The translations under genes and the position numbers were made by a program. The notes under the pieces were generated by a model. It saw nothing but the letters and a program-made list of their open reading frames with translations, made no database searches and was not told the origin of the DNA. Shown one piece after another: positions 42,456 through 51,464 of a stretch of DNA of 64,000 nucleotides. Source of the DNA: Streptomyces nojiriensis (GTDB lineage Bacteria; Actinomycetota; Actinomycetes; Streptomycetales; Streptomycetaceae); assembly GCF_017639205.1 (NCBI RefSeq), contig NZ_CP071139.1, positions 496,001-560,000 on the forward strand, written 5' to 3'. How positions within the stretch are numbered: the first letter of the stretch is position 1; each line of letters starts with the position of its first letter.

Positions 42456-42624
42456 CTAGGTCGTCTCTTTCGGATCTTGTCGGCCGAGCCCGCGGCGTCC
42501 GGTGCCGTGCATGGCAAGGCGGAGGGGCGCGCCGTGTACTGGACGTACTCGGGCGCCGCGACAACGCGGCCAGGTGCGGTGCCGGGCGTCGCGGGCCCGG
42601 CAAGATCCGGAAGAGACGGCCTAA
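42456..42624. mobile_element. MITE-like element, copy 2
   Basis: About 169 bases with 28-bp terminal inverted repeats matching those of the 28380 copy (left end CTAGGTCGTCTCTTTCGG, right end complementary, ending CTAA). Internal sequence GTGTACTGGACGTACTCG is shared with copy 1; the two differ in length by an internal deletion or insertion. Same orientation as copy 1 relative to the minus-strand gene beside it. No transposase inside. Confidence 0.8.
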
Positions 42625-42775
42625 ACCCAGCTTCCCCCATCCGGGCGGGCCGCGCACGTGGTGAGGAGTTCGGCGTCCGGGCGGGCACCTGGTACCGCAG
42701 CGACTCCGGTGCCGGCGGAACCGGCCCTGTTCCGGGGAGCGTGATCCAGCTCAAACCATGTGATCATATTGCGGC

Positions 42776-43330
42776 ATGACCACGAAGACTCTCCACTTGC
42801 TCTGCTCCGCCGCCCCGCCCGTCTTCGACGTCGCCCGGGTCATCGAGGACGCCCAGGCCCGCGGCTGGGACGTGTGCCTCGGTCTCACCCCCACCGCAGC
42901 GCACTGGCTCTCCGAAAGCCTCGACGGCCTCGCCGTTCTCACCGGCCATCCCGTCCGCTGGCAGTACAAGCTCCCCGGCCAGCCCGACGTATGGCCCGAG
43001 GCCGACGCCCTCCTCTTCGCACCCGCCACCTTCAACACCATCAACGCGTGGGCCCTCGGCCTGACCCACAACCTCGTCGTCGGCCTCGCCGCCGAAGCGA
43101 CGGGCAAGCGCACGCCCGTCATCGCGATGCCCTGCACCAACACCGCTCTCGCTGCCCACCCCCAGTTCGAGGTCTCCCTGAACACCCTGCGCAACGCCGG
43201 AGTCGAACTCCTCCACGGCGAAACGGGATACAGCTCCGACCCCGCCGACCCCGACGCCCCGCTCCACTTCCCGTGGCCCACCGCCATCAACGCCCTGGGC
43301 GCCCTCGACCACGCCGTGCCCCAGCCGTAG
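42776..43330 (+). CDS. Flavoprotein (HFCD family, PPC-decarboxylase-like)
   Basis: A 184-aa protein with the fold of flavin-dependent Cys decarboxylases: LHLLCSAAPPVF at the start, DALLFAPATFNTINAWALGLTHNL (equivalent of the family PxSANT loop) and TPVIAMPCTNTALAAHPQF. Too short for CoaBC and with altered motifs, so not the housekeeping enzyme; substrate unknown. Possibly leaderless: CATATT ends 5 bases before the ATG. Confidence 0.82.
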   Translation: MTTKTLHLLCSAAPPVFDVARVIEDAQARGWDVCLGLTPTAAHWLSESLDGLAVLTGHPVRWQYKLPGQPDVWPEADALLFAPATFNTINAWALGLTHNLVVGLAAEATGKRTPVIAMPCTNTALAAHPQFEVSLNTLRNAGVELLHGETGYSSDPADPDAPLHFPWPTAINALGALDHAVPQP

Positions 43331-43631
43331 GGCCCGCAAGCGATTTCCGGTGAGCCGACCTCCGTACCGGCGGGTTCCGGCCAACCTCCCGTGCGTCCGG
43401 GCCCGGGAGCCCGGCGGCGCCCGAACACGATCAGCGGCCACGGCCGGGGAGCCGTCGCCGCGAGGTCGGCCAGATCCCGCTGCTCCGGCCTTCGGCCTGC
43501 GCTGTACTCACTGCCTCCAGTTCCCGCGACCACGCAGCCGCCCCTCCGCACAGCGCGGAGACGGGCTTCTCCGGCATGCGCTGCGAGCGCCGAACCGGCC
43601 TCCAAGACGATCCGGTTGAAGGAGAGGCAGC
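43331..43631. other. Intergenic region before the ABC exporter
   Basis: 301 bases without a gene. It holds a hairpin at 43397-43414 (CCGGGC / GCCCGG), a probable terminator for the flavoprotein gene. The exporter promoter is not identifiable. The exporter ribosome binding site GAAGGAG lies at about 43618, just after an AACCGG/CCGGTT inverted repeat. Confidence 0.5.
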
Positions 43632-45533
43632 ATGTCAGAGCAGCAGACCGAGGACCGCAAGACCGCCGCACCACCGGCTCCACCCACCCCACCCGCCCCA
43701 CCGGAGTTCAAGTACACCTGGGGCCAGCACAACGAGACCATGGAGGCGCTGTCGCTCGGGCAGATGGCCCGCCGGGTTCCGTCCGCCCTGCGGCAGACCG
43801 CGCGGCTCGCGCTCGCCGTCAACCGCACGGCGTTCCACGTACTGGTCGCCGCCCAGATCCTCGGCGGGATCTGCACGGCGGCAGCGCTCACGGCGATCTC
43901 GCGGGCGATGGTCCCGCTCCTGACCGGCGACGGCATCGAGGAACGGATCTCGGCGGCGGCCTGGCCGCTGGTCGTCGCGGCCGCCATGACGGCGCTCGGC
44001 ACGCTGGCCTCCCTCACCTCGGGCAGCGCGGCCCGCCGTCTGAATCCCGGCATGGCCACCCTCGCCGATCTCGCCATGGTCGACGCGCACATGGACGTCG
44101 AACTCGCCGCGTACGACGCTCCCGACTTCACCGAGCGCTCCGAAGCCGCCGAGACCGGATCCGCCCGCTCCGCCATGTTGCTGCAGGACGCCCTCGGCTT
44201 CACCGGCGGCCTGATCGACATGGCCGCCGTGGCGTCCGTCCTCGCCGTGGTCCACCCCGTGCTGCTGCCGCTGCTCCTGCTGTCGGTGGTCCCCCGCGGC
44301 CTCGGCTCGGTCCATGCCGCCCGCCTCGACTACCGCCTCCACAACCAGACGATCGCCTCCCGCAACATCAAGCACATGATGCGCTGGCATCTGACCACCC
44401 CGAAGCTCGCCGACGAGCTGCGCGGCAACAGCATGCGGCCGTACGCCCACCACTGGTACGCGGCCGTCTGCGAGCGCATCGACTCCAGGATGGTCGGCTC
44501 CGCGCCCCGCTACCTCACCGTCCACCTGATCGCCGCCACCGCCTCGGGGGTCTTCGTCGTGGCGACGTACGGGGCCCTCGCCGGGCTGGTCGTCGGCGGG
44601 TACATGGCGATCGCCGCCGCCGGCACGGCGATCGTCGCCATGCGGACCTCCACCGCCGCCCTCTCGCAGCTCGTCGTGTACGGGGCGGCCATGTTCCAGC
44701 ACGCCCTCTACCTCGGCGACTACACCGCCTTCGTGGCCGAGGCCGCCGAGAAGTCCGGTCCGCGGGGCCCCCAGGTCATGGAGGCCGCGCCGGAGAAGAT
44801 CCGCCTGGAGGAGGCCACGTACACCTACCCCGGCAAGGACACCCCCTCGCTCGGACCGGTCTCCCTGACCCTGTCCCGGGGCGAGGTCATCGCCGTCGTC
44901 GGGGAGAACGGTGCGGGCAAGTCCACCCTGATCCGGCTGCTGACCTCACTGACCGCCCCGACGTCCGGGGTCGTCTCCTGGGACGGGGTCCCGACCTCCG
45001 ACGCCGACCAGCGCAGCGCCTGGCGGCACGTCGGCCTCGTCACCCAGTCGTACGGGTACTGGCCCTTCTCCGCCAGGGAGAACATCACGCTCGGCCAGCC
45101 CGGCCCGCGCGGGGAGGAGGCCGTCTGGGACGCCCTGGACGCGGTCGGCATGCGGGAGGCCGTCCAGGGGTTCCCGGACGGCCTGGACACCCTGCTGGCC
45201 CGCTCGATCTGGGGCGGGCACGAGCCTTCCGGCGGCCAGTGGCAGCGCCTGGCGTGCGGACGGGCGTTCCATCGGAGGCCGGGGCTGCTGGTCATGGACG
45301 AGCCGACGTCGGCCATGGACCCGCGCGGTGAGCACATGGTGTTCTCCGGGCTGCGGGACATGAAGGACGACCGGATCACGGTGATCGTCACCCACCGGAT
45401 GGAGAACTGCCGCCTCGCCGACCGGATCATCGTCCTCGACGCGGGACGGATCACGGAGCAGGGCGGTTACGAGGAACTGGTGCGACTGGACGGCTCCTTC
45501 GCCGAGCTGGTCAGGCTCTCCCAGGACCGGTAG
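43632..45533 (+). CDS. ABC exporter with fused membrane and ATPase domains
   Basis: A 633-aa half transporter. A Pro-rich N-terminus (to about 25) is followed by a transmembrane domain (about 60-350, fewer clear helices than MsbA) and an ATPase domain with Walker A GENGAGKST near 426, signature SGGQWQR, Walker B LLVMDEPTS and the His in VTHRME. Architecture is like RamA/RamB and other RiPP-associated exporters, but no precursor peptide or modifying enzyme is visible beside it. GAAGGAG precedes the ATG. Followed by a strong terminator, so monocistronic. Confidence 0.9.
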   Translation: MSEQQTEDRKTAAPPAPPTPPAPPEFKYTWGQHNETMEALSLGQMARRVPSALRQTARLALAVNRTAFHVLVAAQILGGICTAAALTAISRAMVPLLTGDGIEERISAAAWPLVVAAAMTALGTLASLTSGSAARRLNPGMATLADLAMVDAHMDVELAAYDAPDFTERSEAAETGSARSAMLLQDALGFTGGLIDMAAVASVLAVVHPVLLPLLLLSVVPRGLGSVHAARLDYRLHNQTIASRNIKHMMRWHLTTPKLADELRGNSMRPYAHHWYAAVCERIDSRMVGSAPRYLTVHLIAATASGVFVVATYGALAGLVVGGYMAIAAAGTAIVAMRTSTAALSQLVVYGAAMFQHALYLGDYTAFVAEAAEKSGPRGPQVMEAAPEKIRLEEATYTYPGKDTPSLGPVSLTLSRGEVIAVVGENGAGKSTLIRLLTSLTAPTSGVVSWDGVPTSDADQRSAWRHVGLVTQSYGYWPFSARENITLGQPGPRGEEAVWDALDAVGMREAVQGFPDGLDTLLARSIWGGHEPSGGQWQRLACGRAFHRRPGLLVMDEPTSAMDPRGEHMVFSGLRDMKDDRITVIVTHRMENCRLADRIIVLDAGRITEQGGYEELVRLDGSFAELVRLSQDR

Positions 45534-45544
45534 CCCGGCGGCGT

Positions 45545-45577
45545 CCGGGGGACGCGCCGGGGCCGCGCGTCCCCCGG
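45545..45577. terminator. Bidirectional hairpin terminator
   Basis: Perfect 12-bp stem CCGGGGGACGCG / complement with a 9-base loop, 12 bases after the exporter stop and 5 bases from the convergent ASCH gene. Confidence 0.88.
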
Positions 45578-45581
45578 CGCG

Positions 45582-45917
45582 TCACCCGAGGCCCCCGGCC
45601 CGGTGCTCCGGCCGGAAGTGCACGACGGTGATGGTGTCGGCCGGTCCGATGCCGGGGTAGTGGTACCGGAGTCGGTCGTGGAGCTCGGCCAGGTCACGGA
45701 AGCCGTCCGCCAGGGCGTCCGCCTCACTGAGCCGGTCGACCGTCTTCTCGGTGACATGCGTGACGACACCCGGCAGGGCCACCTCCTCGTCCAGCTCGAA
45801 CACCAGGCTGACGGGGCCCACCTCCACCGGGTCACGGAAGCGGACGGTGGTCGTCTTCCGGCCGGCCCGCACGGCGTCGAGGTAGTCGGGATGGAAGTAC
45901 AGGGACTGCGAGTTCAT
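45582..45917 (-). CDS. ASCH domain protein
   Basis: A 111-aa protein covering an ASCH fold: SLYFHPDYLDAVRAGRKTTTVRFRD (the conserved K-T-x-R element), then beta strands and DTITVVHFRP. ASCH proteins bind RNA or modified nucleosides, and some are amidohydrolases of acetylated cytidine. Leaderless by inspection: TAGGGT lies 6 bases before the ATG (45924-45929). Confidence 0.82.
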   Translation of the reverse strand: MNSQSLYFHPDYLDAVRAGRKTTTVRFRDPVEVGPVSLVFELDEEVALPGVVTHVTEKTVDRLSEADALADGFRDLAELHDRLRYHYPGIGPADTITVVHFRPEHRAGGLG

Positions 45918-46154
45918 CGGTGAACCCTAACCCCCGTCGCAGCGGCGGACGGATCCGGGGACCGACTCGATGGAGAACCGACGCCCGGGACGGTGGCGGG
46001 GCGACGGGGGACCGCCCCCGCGCCGGGGTGCGCTCGACCCGGCACGGGGTGAAGCTGGTCCTGACGTCCTGGGCGCCGCACACGACAGCGAGCCCATCAC
46101 CGCGATCTGAACCCGACGGCGAGACCGCCGGCGGCTGGACCGGGAGGCGTGGGC

Positions 46155-47762
46155 ATGAGGGTGCAGAGCAGTTCCGGGCCGTTGCGCGTACAGGCCATCG
46201 CCGGAACGCATGTGGTGGTCCTGGGTTTCGACCACGATCGAGCCGCGATGAACGGCGTCCTCGGTTTCGCGGTCGAGCGGTTCGATCACGCGGAGGGCCA
46301 ACACCGTTGGCTCGACAACCGGCTCCGGTTTCCTGAGGCAAGACGCCGATGGGGGTCCAATTGGAACCCGTTCCAGACCTTCACCTGGGGTGACTACCGT
46401 GTCAAACCGGGGCAGACCTACACCTATCGCGTGCACTCCATGACCGGAACCCCGGGGGAGGAACTCACGCCGGCGTCGACCGTCGAACTGCAGGTGCGGA
46501 CCGAGGAGCCGGGCGTGCACGGTGTCTGGTTCAACCGTGGCGTGTACGCCTCACAGGCCTACGCCGAACGCTTCCAGAACCTCCATCCCGACGACATCCC
46601 CCACCGCGCGGCCTGGCGCTGGCTGTCGCGCGGCCTGGAGGAGGCGCTGCTCGCCTTCATCGGCACCGCCGACGGCGACGGGTGGCAGCTCCACGCGGCG
46701 CTGTACGAATTCGAGTACCTGCCCGTGCTCGAAGCCTTCCGCGTGGCCGCGGCGACGGGCGCGGACGTCCGGCTCGTCGTGTTCGACCACCCTGACAACC
46801 GCAAAGCGGTGACCGCCGCCGGCATCGACGACCTCGTCGTCACCTGGCGGACGCGGGCCACGATCCCGCACAACAAGTTCGTGATCGCGAGTCACGAGGG
46901 TGCGCCGCGGGCCGTCTGGACCGGATCGACCAACATCACCGAGAACGGGATCTTCGGACAGTCCAACGTCGGGCACACCGTCACCGATGCGTCGGTCGCC
47001 CGGCAGTACCGCGACTACTGGTCCCAGCTCGTCACGGACCCGACGCCCGGCACCCTCAACGACTGGGTGGACGCCGAGAATCCGATGCCCGACCCCTGGC
47101 CCGCCGGCATATCGGTCGTGTTCAGCCCGCACACGCACACCACGGCGCAGGACCGCTACGCCGATCTCTTCGGATCGGCCCAGGACCTGCTGTGCATCAC
47201 GTTCCCGTTCAACCTCGATCGCCGATTCGCGGGCCGGCTCCCCGGCGACCACCCTGCGCTGCGCTGGCTGCTGTTCGAGAACGCCGGCATCGCCGACGCG
47301 CACCGGAGCCAGGTCACCGATCCCGAGACCGAGCTGGTGGCCTGCGGCCTCGTCGAGGAGGGCGGCCTCGCGGGGTGGGCGGCCGAGCACATCAATCCGT
47401 TCTCCCACAACATCGAGTACCTGCACACGAAGTACCTGCTGATCGACCCGCTCGGCGACGATCCGATCGTGGTCACCGGCTCGGCCAACTTCAGCAATCC
47501 CTCCGCGAACAAGAACGACGAGAACATGCTGGTGATCCGGGGCGACCACGGCCTCGCGGAGATCTACTTCACCGAGTTCTCCCGCCTGTTCAACCACCAC
47601 CGCTTCCGGGACTCGCTCCGCCTGGCCGGGCACCAGCCGACGCCCGGCCCCGAGACGGGAGTCGAAGCCCCGGTGCCGCTCGTCGCCGGGCACTGGTCGG
47701 ACAAGTACTACGACGAACCGGCGCGGATCCACCAGCGCCGGCTGCTGGCCGGCTCGCCGTAG
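46155..47762 (+). CDS. Phospholipase D-like protein with N-terminal Fn3-like domain
   Basis: A 535-aa protein. The first 125 residues look like a fibronectin-type fold (VRVQAIAGTHVVVLGFD, GQTYTYRVHSM). Two HKD units follow: the first, HNKFVIAS at 239-246, has Ser in place of the Asp; the second, HTKYLLID at 424-431, is complete, and each is followed by GS-x-N. The family includes phospholipases, nucleases and synthases; no signal peptide, so probably cytosolic. GGGAGG lies 7 bases before the ATG. The altered first motif may be a subfamily trait. Confidence 0.85.
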   Translation: MRVQSSSGPLRVQAIAGTHVVVLGFDHDRAAMNGVLGFAVERFDHAEGQHRWLDNRLRFPEARRRWGSNWNPFQTFTWGDYRVKPGQTYTYRVHSMTGTPGEELTPASTVELQVRTEEPGVHGVWFNRGVYASQAYAERFQNLHPDDIPHRAAWRWLSRGLEEALLAFIGTADGDGWQLHAALYEFEYLPVLEAFRVAAATGADVRLVVFDHPDNRKAVTAAGIDDLVVTWRTRATIPHNKFVIASHEGAPRAVWTGSTNITENGIFGQSNVGHTVTDASVARQYRDYWSQLVTDPTPGTLNDWVDAENPMPDPWPAGISVVFSPHTHTTAQDRYADLFGSAQDLLCITFPFNLDRRFAGRLPGDHPALRWLLFENAGIADAHRSQVTDPETELVACGLVEEGGLAGWAAEHINPFSHNIEYLHTKYLLIDPLGDDPIVVTGSANFSNPSANKNDENMLVIRGDHGLAEIYFTEFSRLFNHHRFRDSLRLAGHQPTPGPETGVEAPVPLVAGHWSDKYYDEPARIHQRRLLAGSP

Positions 47763-47791
47763 TGCGTGCTCCACGGGCGGCGCCGTACGGC

Positions 47792-48340
47792 TCAGACCTC
47801 GGGAAGGGACGGGTCGGGCGTCCAGGGGCTCGGTGCGGTGACGGCCCAGCGCTCGTGGTCCCGCCAGTCCCCGTCGATGTAGAGGTAGGCGGGCGAGAGC
47901 CCCTCGTAGCGGAAGCCCAGCCGCTTGACCAGGGCGAGCGACGCCGTGTTCGCCGGCTGGATGTTGGCCTCCAGCCGGTGGAGCCGCAGGTCGGTGAAGG
48001 CGTACCGCAGGGTGGCGGCGACCCCTTCGGTCATGTACCCGCGCCCCGCGGACGGGGCGAAGGCCGCGTAGCCGAGGGACGCGCCCTGGTAGCGGCCCCG
48101 GATGATCGAGTTGATGTTGACCATGCCGACGGCTGCGCCGGTGTCCCGGACACGCACCAGGAAGCCCAGGTTGGTGCCGTCGTCGAAGCGGCGCGTCCAG
48201 ACCTGGAACTCCTGCGCGGTCGCCGGTAGCTGCATCCATGGCCGGTGCAGCTCGGAGCTGGCCCGCACGAGCGTGCAGAACTCGTCCTGGTCGGAGGGGG
48301 TGAGCGGGCTCAGTTCAACACGTTTCGGCATATCGATCAC
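47792..48340 (-). CDS. RimJ-type N-acetyltransferase
   Basis: A 182-aa GNAT. LGYAAFAPSAGRGYMTEGVAATLRYAF and LHRLEANIQPANTASLALVKRLGFRYEG are characteristic of ribosomal-protein-alanine acetyltransferases RimJ/RimL; the real target is unknown. Leaderless GTG start: TAACCT (48347-48352) lies 6 bases before it. Confidence 0.9.
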   Translation of the reverse strand: MIDMPKRVELSPLTPSDQDEFCTLVRASSELHRPWMQLPATAQEFQVWTRRFDDGTNLGFLVRVRDTGAAVGMVNINSIIRGRYQGASLGYAAFAPSAGRGYMTEGVAATLRYAFTDLRLHRLEANIQPANTASLALVKRLGFRYEGLSPAYLYIDGDWRDHERWAVTAPSPWTPDPSLPEV

Positions 48341-48390
48341 GGACCGAGGTTAGGGCCTGGCGGGCCGCGGGGGCACGGATTCCGGCATGC

Positions 48391-48418
48391 TTTAATAAAT
48401 GCACGTGCATTTATTAAA
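48391..48418. promoter_or_regulatory. Perfect 28-bp palindromic operator
   Basis: TTTAATAAATGCAC followed by its exact reverse complement, strikingly AT-rich for this genome. It ends 12 bases before the TetR start codon, just ahead of its ribosome binding site, and must overlap the promoter of the TetR/SDR operon; autoregulation is expected. The ATAAATGCACGTGCATTTAT core fits a TetR dimer or pair of dimers. Confidence 0.88.
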
Positions 48419-48429
48419 GAGGAGCGACG

Positions 48430-49041
48430 GTGGCCGGACGTCCCCGCGGGGTGGAAGACGAGGTGATCCTGCGTGCGGCGGCCGAGGTGATGGGACGGGT
48501 CGGGCCGTCCGGGCTGACGCTGGCGGTGGTAGCCCGCGAGGTCGGGCTGGTGCCCGGCACGCTCGTACAGCGGTTCGGCTCCAAGCGCGGCCTGATCCTG
48601 GCACTGGCCGATCAGTCAGTGCGGGACACGGACGCGCTGCCCGACCGGGTCCGCGCGGAGCACGGCTCGGCGCTCGGGGCCCTGGCCGCCCTGCTCGCGG
48701 AGTGGACGGCTCCGATGGTCTCGCCGCAGACCTTCGCCAACCATCTGGCGTTCCTGTGCATGGATCTCACGGACCCCGAACTGCACGAGCGGGCCCTCGC
48801 CGTGCACGAGGCCCAGCGCCGGGCGGTCGGAACGCTGCTGACGCAGGCCCTGTCCACGGGCGAGCTCCGTGCGACGACGGATGTCGAGGCGCTGACCGCG
48901 ACCGTGCAGGCCGTCACCTCCGGCGCGGGTCTCGTCTGGGCGCTCGACCGCCAGGGCACCATCGTCCAGCGCGTCCGGCGCGGGCTAGACGCCGTGCTGG
49001 CCCCCCATATCGCCGCCCACACCGCCACCGCCACCGCGTGA
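48430..49041 (+). CDS. TetR-family regulator
   Basis: A 203-aa repressor with TetR HTH at about 9-55 (ILRAAAEVMGRVGPSGLTLAVVAREVGLVPGTLVQRFGSKRGL) and a helical ligand domain. GTG start with GAGGAG upstream. The gene sits directly behind a perfect palindrome and is followed by an SDR gene 25 bases later, so it likely controls itself and the SDR. Confidence 0.92.
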   Translation: MAGRPRGVEDEVILRAAAEVMGRVGPSGLTLAVVAREVGLVPGTLVQRFGSKRGLILALADQSVRDTDALPDRVRAEHGSALGALAALLAEWTAPMVSPQTFANHLAFLCMDLTDPELHERALAVHEAQRRAVGTLLTQALSTGELRATTDVEALTATVQAVTSGAGLVWALDRQGTIVQRVRRGLDAVLAPHIAAHTATATA

Positions 49042-49066
49042 ACCCGCTGGAAGACCTGGAGAAGAG

Positions 49067-49978
49067 ATGACGACGAGGACACGACGGCTCGCCGGAAAGG
49101 TCGCGCTGGTCGCAGGCGGCACCCGCGGCGGCGGGCGGGGGATCGCCATCGAGCTCGGAGCCGCCGGCGCGACCGTCTACGTCACCGGCCGCAGCAGCGG
49201 AACGCAGCGCTCCGATCTCGACCGCCCCGAGACCATCGAGGAGACGGCCGAGAGGATCACCGCCGCCGGAGGTGTGGGCGTCCCGGTCCGCACCGACCAC
49301 AGCGACCCGGAAGAGGTCCGGGCCCTCGTGGCGCGGATCGCTTCGGAGCAGGACGGCCGGCTCGACGTCCTGGTCAACTCCGTCTGGGGCGGCGACCCGC
49401 TCACCGACTGGGAACACCCGCTGTGGGAACAGGACCTGGACCAGGGCCTGCGCCTCCTGCGCCGGGCGGTGGAGACCCATGTGATCACCAGCCGGTACGC
49501 GCTGCCGCTCATGGTCGCCCGCGAGAGCGGCCTGGTCGTGGAGGTCACCGACGGCAACACCGCCCGCTACCGCGGCTCCTTCTTCTACGACCTGGCGAAG
49601 TCGGCGGTGATCCGGCTGGCCGTCGCTCAGGCCGCCGAGCTGCGGCCGCACGGTGTCGCGGCCGTCGCCCTGACCCCGGGGTTCCTGCGCTCGGAGGCGC
49701 TGCTGGAGCATTTCGGAGTCACCGAGGCCAACTGGCGTGACGGCGCCGCCGCGGACCCGAACTTCGCCCACTCCGAGACCCCCGCCTACCTGGGGCGGGC
49801 GGTCGTGGCCCTGGCGGCCGACCCGGACGTCATCGCCAGGACCGGCCGGGCGCTGGCCACCTGGGACCTCTACAAGGAGTACGGGTTCACGGATGCCGAC
49901 GGCACCCAGCCCGACTTCGCCGCACACTGGGCCAGGAACCTGGAGGCGGAGTACGGGCCCCTCGGCGACCCGCTCTGA
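49067..49978 (+). CDS. SDR-family oxidoreductase
   Basis: A 303-aa short-chain dehydrogenase. Cofactor loop AGGTRGGGRGIA (about 15-26; the usual first Thr is Ala), VTGRSSG, and the active site Y174-x3-K178 in FFYDLAKSAV. Longer than typical SDRs by about 50 residues at the C-terminus. Probably in an operon with the TetR regulator; the likely substrate is a carbonyl compound sensed by that regulator (inference). Confidence 0.9.
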   Translation: MTTRTRRLAGKVALVAGGTRGGGRGIAIELGAAGATVYVTGRSSGTQRSDLDRPETIEETAERITAAGGVGVPVRTDHSDPEEVRALVARIASEQDGRLDVLVNSVWGGDPLTDWEHPLWEQDLDQGLRLLRRAVETHVITSRYALPLMVARESGLVVEVTDGNTARYRGSFFYDLAKSAVIRLAVAQAAELRPHGVAAVALTPGFLRSEALLEHFGVTEANWRDGAAADPNFAHSETPAYLGRAVVALAADPDVIARTGRALATWDLYKEYGFTDADGTQPDFAAHWARNLEAEYGPLGDPL

Positions 49979-50030
49979 CACCGCCGCACCCGCGGCGGCG
50001 CTGTCAGTGGCAGGGGCTAGCCTGCGTCAC

Positions 50031-51431
50031 ATGATCAGGGGGGAATTCGCCGTACCGTCACTCGGTGCGCTCACCGACGAGGTCGCGGCCGTGCTGGCCG
50101 GTCGCCACGACCCCGGCGTGGTGCCGTTCGAGCGGGTGCTGAACGCCGTGGTGAGCCACGGCTTCCGGGACAGGGAGGCACTGGCCGCAGCGCTGGGTTC
50201 CGTCCCGCGCGAGTTCAAGGTGAAACCGCACGCGCAGGTGCGGTGCACGGCCGGCATCGTCGGCGCGGCGGTCGGTCCGGTACGGGCGGAGGAGTCCTGG
50301 GAGAAGAACGCCGGGGCGGGCTGGCTGGAGCTGTGCCAGCACGTGGCGCTGGACTACATAGCCGGTGCGCGCGCCGACGAGGTCGCCGCCCGGTTGCGGG
50401 CCGGTGACCACGTGCCGTTCCTGCTCTCCGTACCGAGCGGGCCGACGGGTGCGGTGGAGCCGTACGAGCTGGTGGAGCGGCTCGCCGAGTACGAGCGTCT
50501 CGGCGTCCGGCCCGGACCGGCGGACCTGGGGCAGGCATTGCTGCGGTGCGGCGGCCGGATCGACCCCGAAGCGGTGCGCGCCGCCGAGCGGTTGGAGATT
50601 CCGGAGGGGGCCCGGGTGACCGCCTGGCTGCGGCAGGGCGGTCTGCCCCGGCCGGCGTGGTGGCGGGAGCGCGAAGCGGGTGAGGCCGAGCGTCCCAGCA
50701 GGCGCCGGGGAGCGCGCATCGGCCGCCGGATCCTGGTGGGCCACGAGGCCATCGAAGGCCGCGGTGCGTTCCCCCGGCAGTTCTGGTCACTGTTCCGCAT
50801 GTTCGAGCCGGCCATCTCCTGTCCCCACTGGTCCCTGCCGGACTACCGGGACGCTCACACGGTGGCCACCCTGCCCTGGCATCCGGAGATAGCCGCGGCC
50901 CGGCTGCTGACGGGCGTCGCGTCGGCGGCCGATCAGGACGGCTGCGGCTCCCCCGCCTTCCTGGAGGCGCTGGCCTCGGCCGACGGCCCGGCCGGGCCCG
51001 CCGTGCATCTGGCCGTGGCCTACGGGCTCGCCTCCGTCCCCGAGCCCGACCGGGAGGCCGCCCGGCGGGCACTGGTGGTGCTCGCCTCGCGGGGCCGGCT
51101 GGACGGCGAGCTGCTGGGCCGGGAGCTGACCGAACTCGTGGGGCTGGGCACGCTGAGGGTGCCCCTGCTGACCGGGTCGCTGCGGGCGGCCGTCGCCGTA
51201 CCGGAGGGCGCCGGGGCCGTGTGGGCGGTCCTGGCCACCGCCCTCCCCGGCCTGCTGGCCCGTACCCGGCCCCAGGTGCACGGGGCGCTGCTGGCCGTCG
51301 CGGCGGACTCCGCCCGGCTGTCGGGCGCGCGCGGGGAGCTGCCCGAGGTGACGGCGCTCGCGCGGCGACCGGGCTCGTCCCAACTGCTCGGGCAGGCGCG
51401 GAGATTGCGGGAAGCGCTGGCGGTGGTCTGA
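50031..51431 (+). CDS. Short DUF6493-related protein with HEAT-like C-terminus
   Basis: A 466-aa protein lacking known catalytic motifs. The central part (FLLSVPSGPTGAVEPYELVERLAEYERLGVRPGPADLGQALLRCGG) matches, from memory, the conserved middle domain of Streptomyces DUF6493 proteins, and the rest is helical repeat-like (AARLLTGVA, LAVAYGLASVPEPDREAARRALVVLASRGRLDGELLGREL). The N-terminal part of the large family is missing. Homologues accompany SWIM-zinc-finger, MoxR and VWA genes, none of which is here. Leaderless: TAGCCT (50018-50023) is 7 bases before the ATG. Confidence 0.65.
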   Translation: MIRGEFAVPSLGALTDEVAAVLAGRHDPGVVPFERVLNAVVSHGFRDREALAAALGSVPREFKVKPHAQVRCTAGIVGAAVGPVRAEESWEKNAGAGWLELCQHVALDYIAGARADEVAARLRAGDHVPFLLSVPSGPTGAVEPYELVERLAEYERLGVRPGPADLGQALLRCGGRIDPEAVRAAERLEIPEGARVTAWLRQGGLPRPAWWREREAGEAERPSRRRGARIGRRILVGHEAIEGRGAFPRQFWSLFRMFEPAISCPHWSLPDYRDAHTVATLPWHPEIAAARLLTGVASAADQDGCGSPAFLEALASADGPAGPAVHLAVAYGLASVPEPDREAARRALVVLASRGRLDGELLGRELTELVGLGTLRVPLLTGSLRAAVAVPEGAGAVWAVLATALPGLLARTRPQVHGALLAVAADSARLSGARGELPEVTALARRPGSSQLLGQARRLREALAVV

Positions 51432-51464
51432 CCCGGCGGCCCCGGGACGTACGGCCCGCGGCTG

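Noticed and set aside
43632..45533. Lanthipeptide (ram/amf-type) gene cluster
   Set aside because: No LanKC-type synthetase, precursor peptide or second transporter subunit is next to the exporter.
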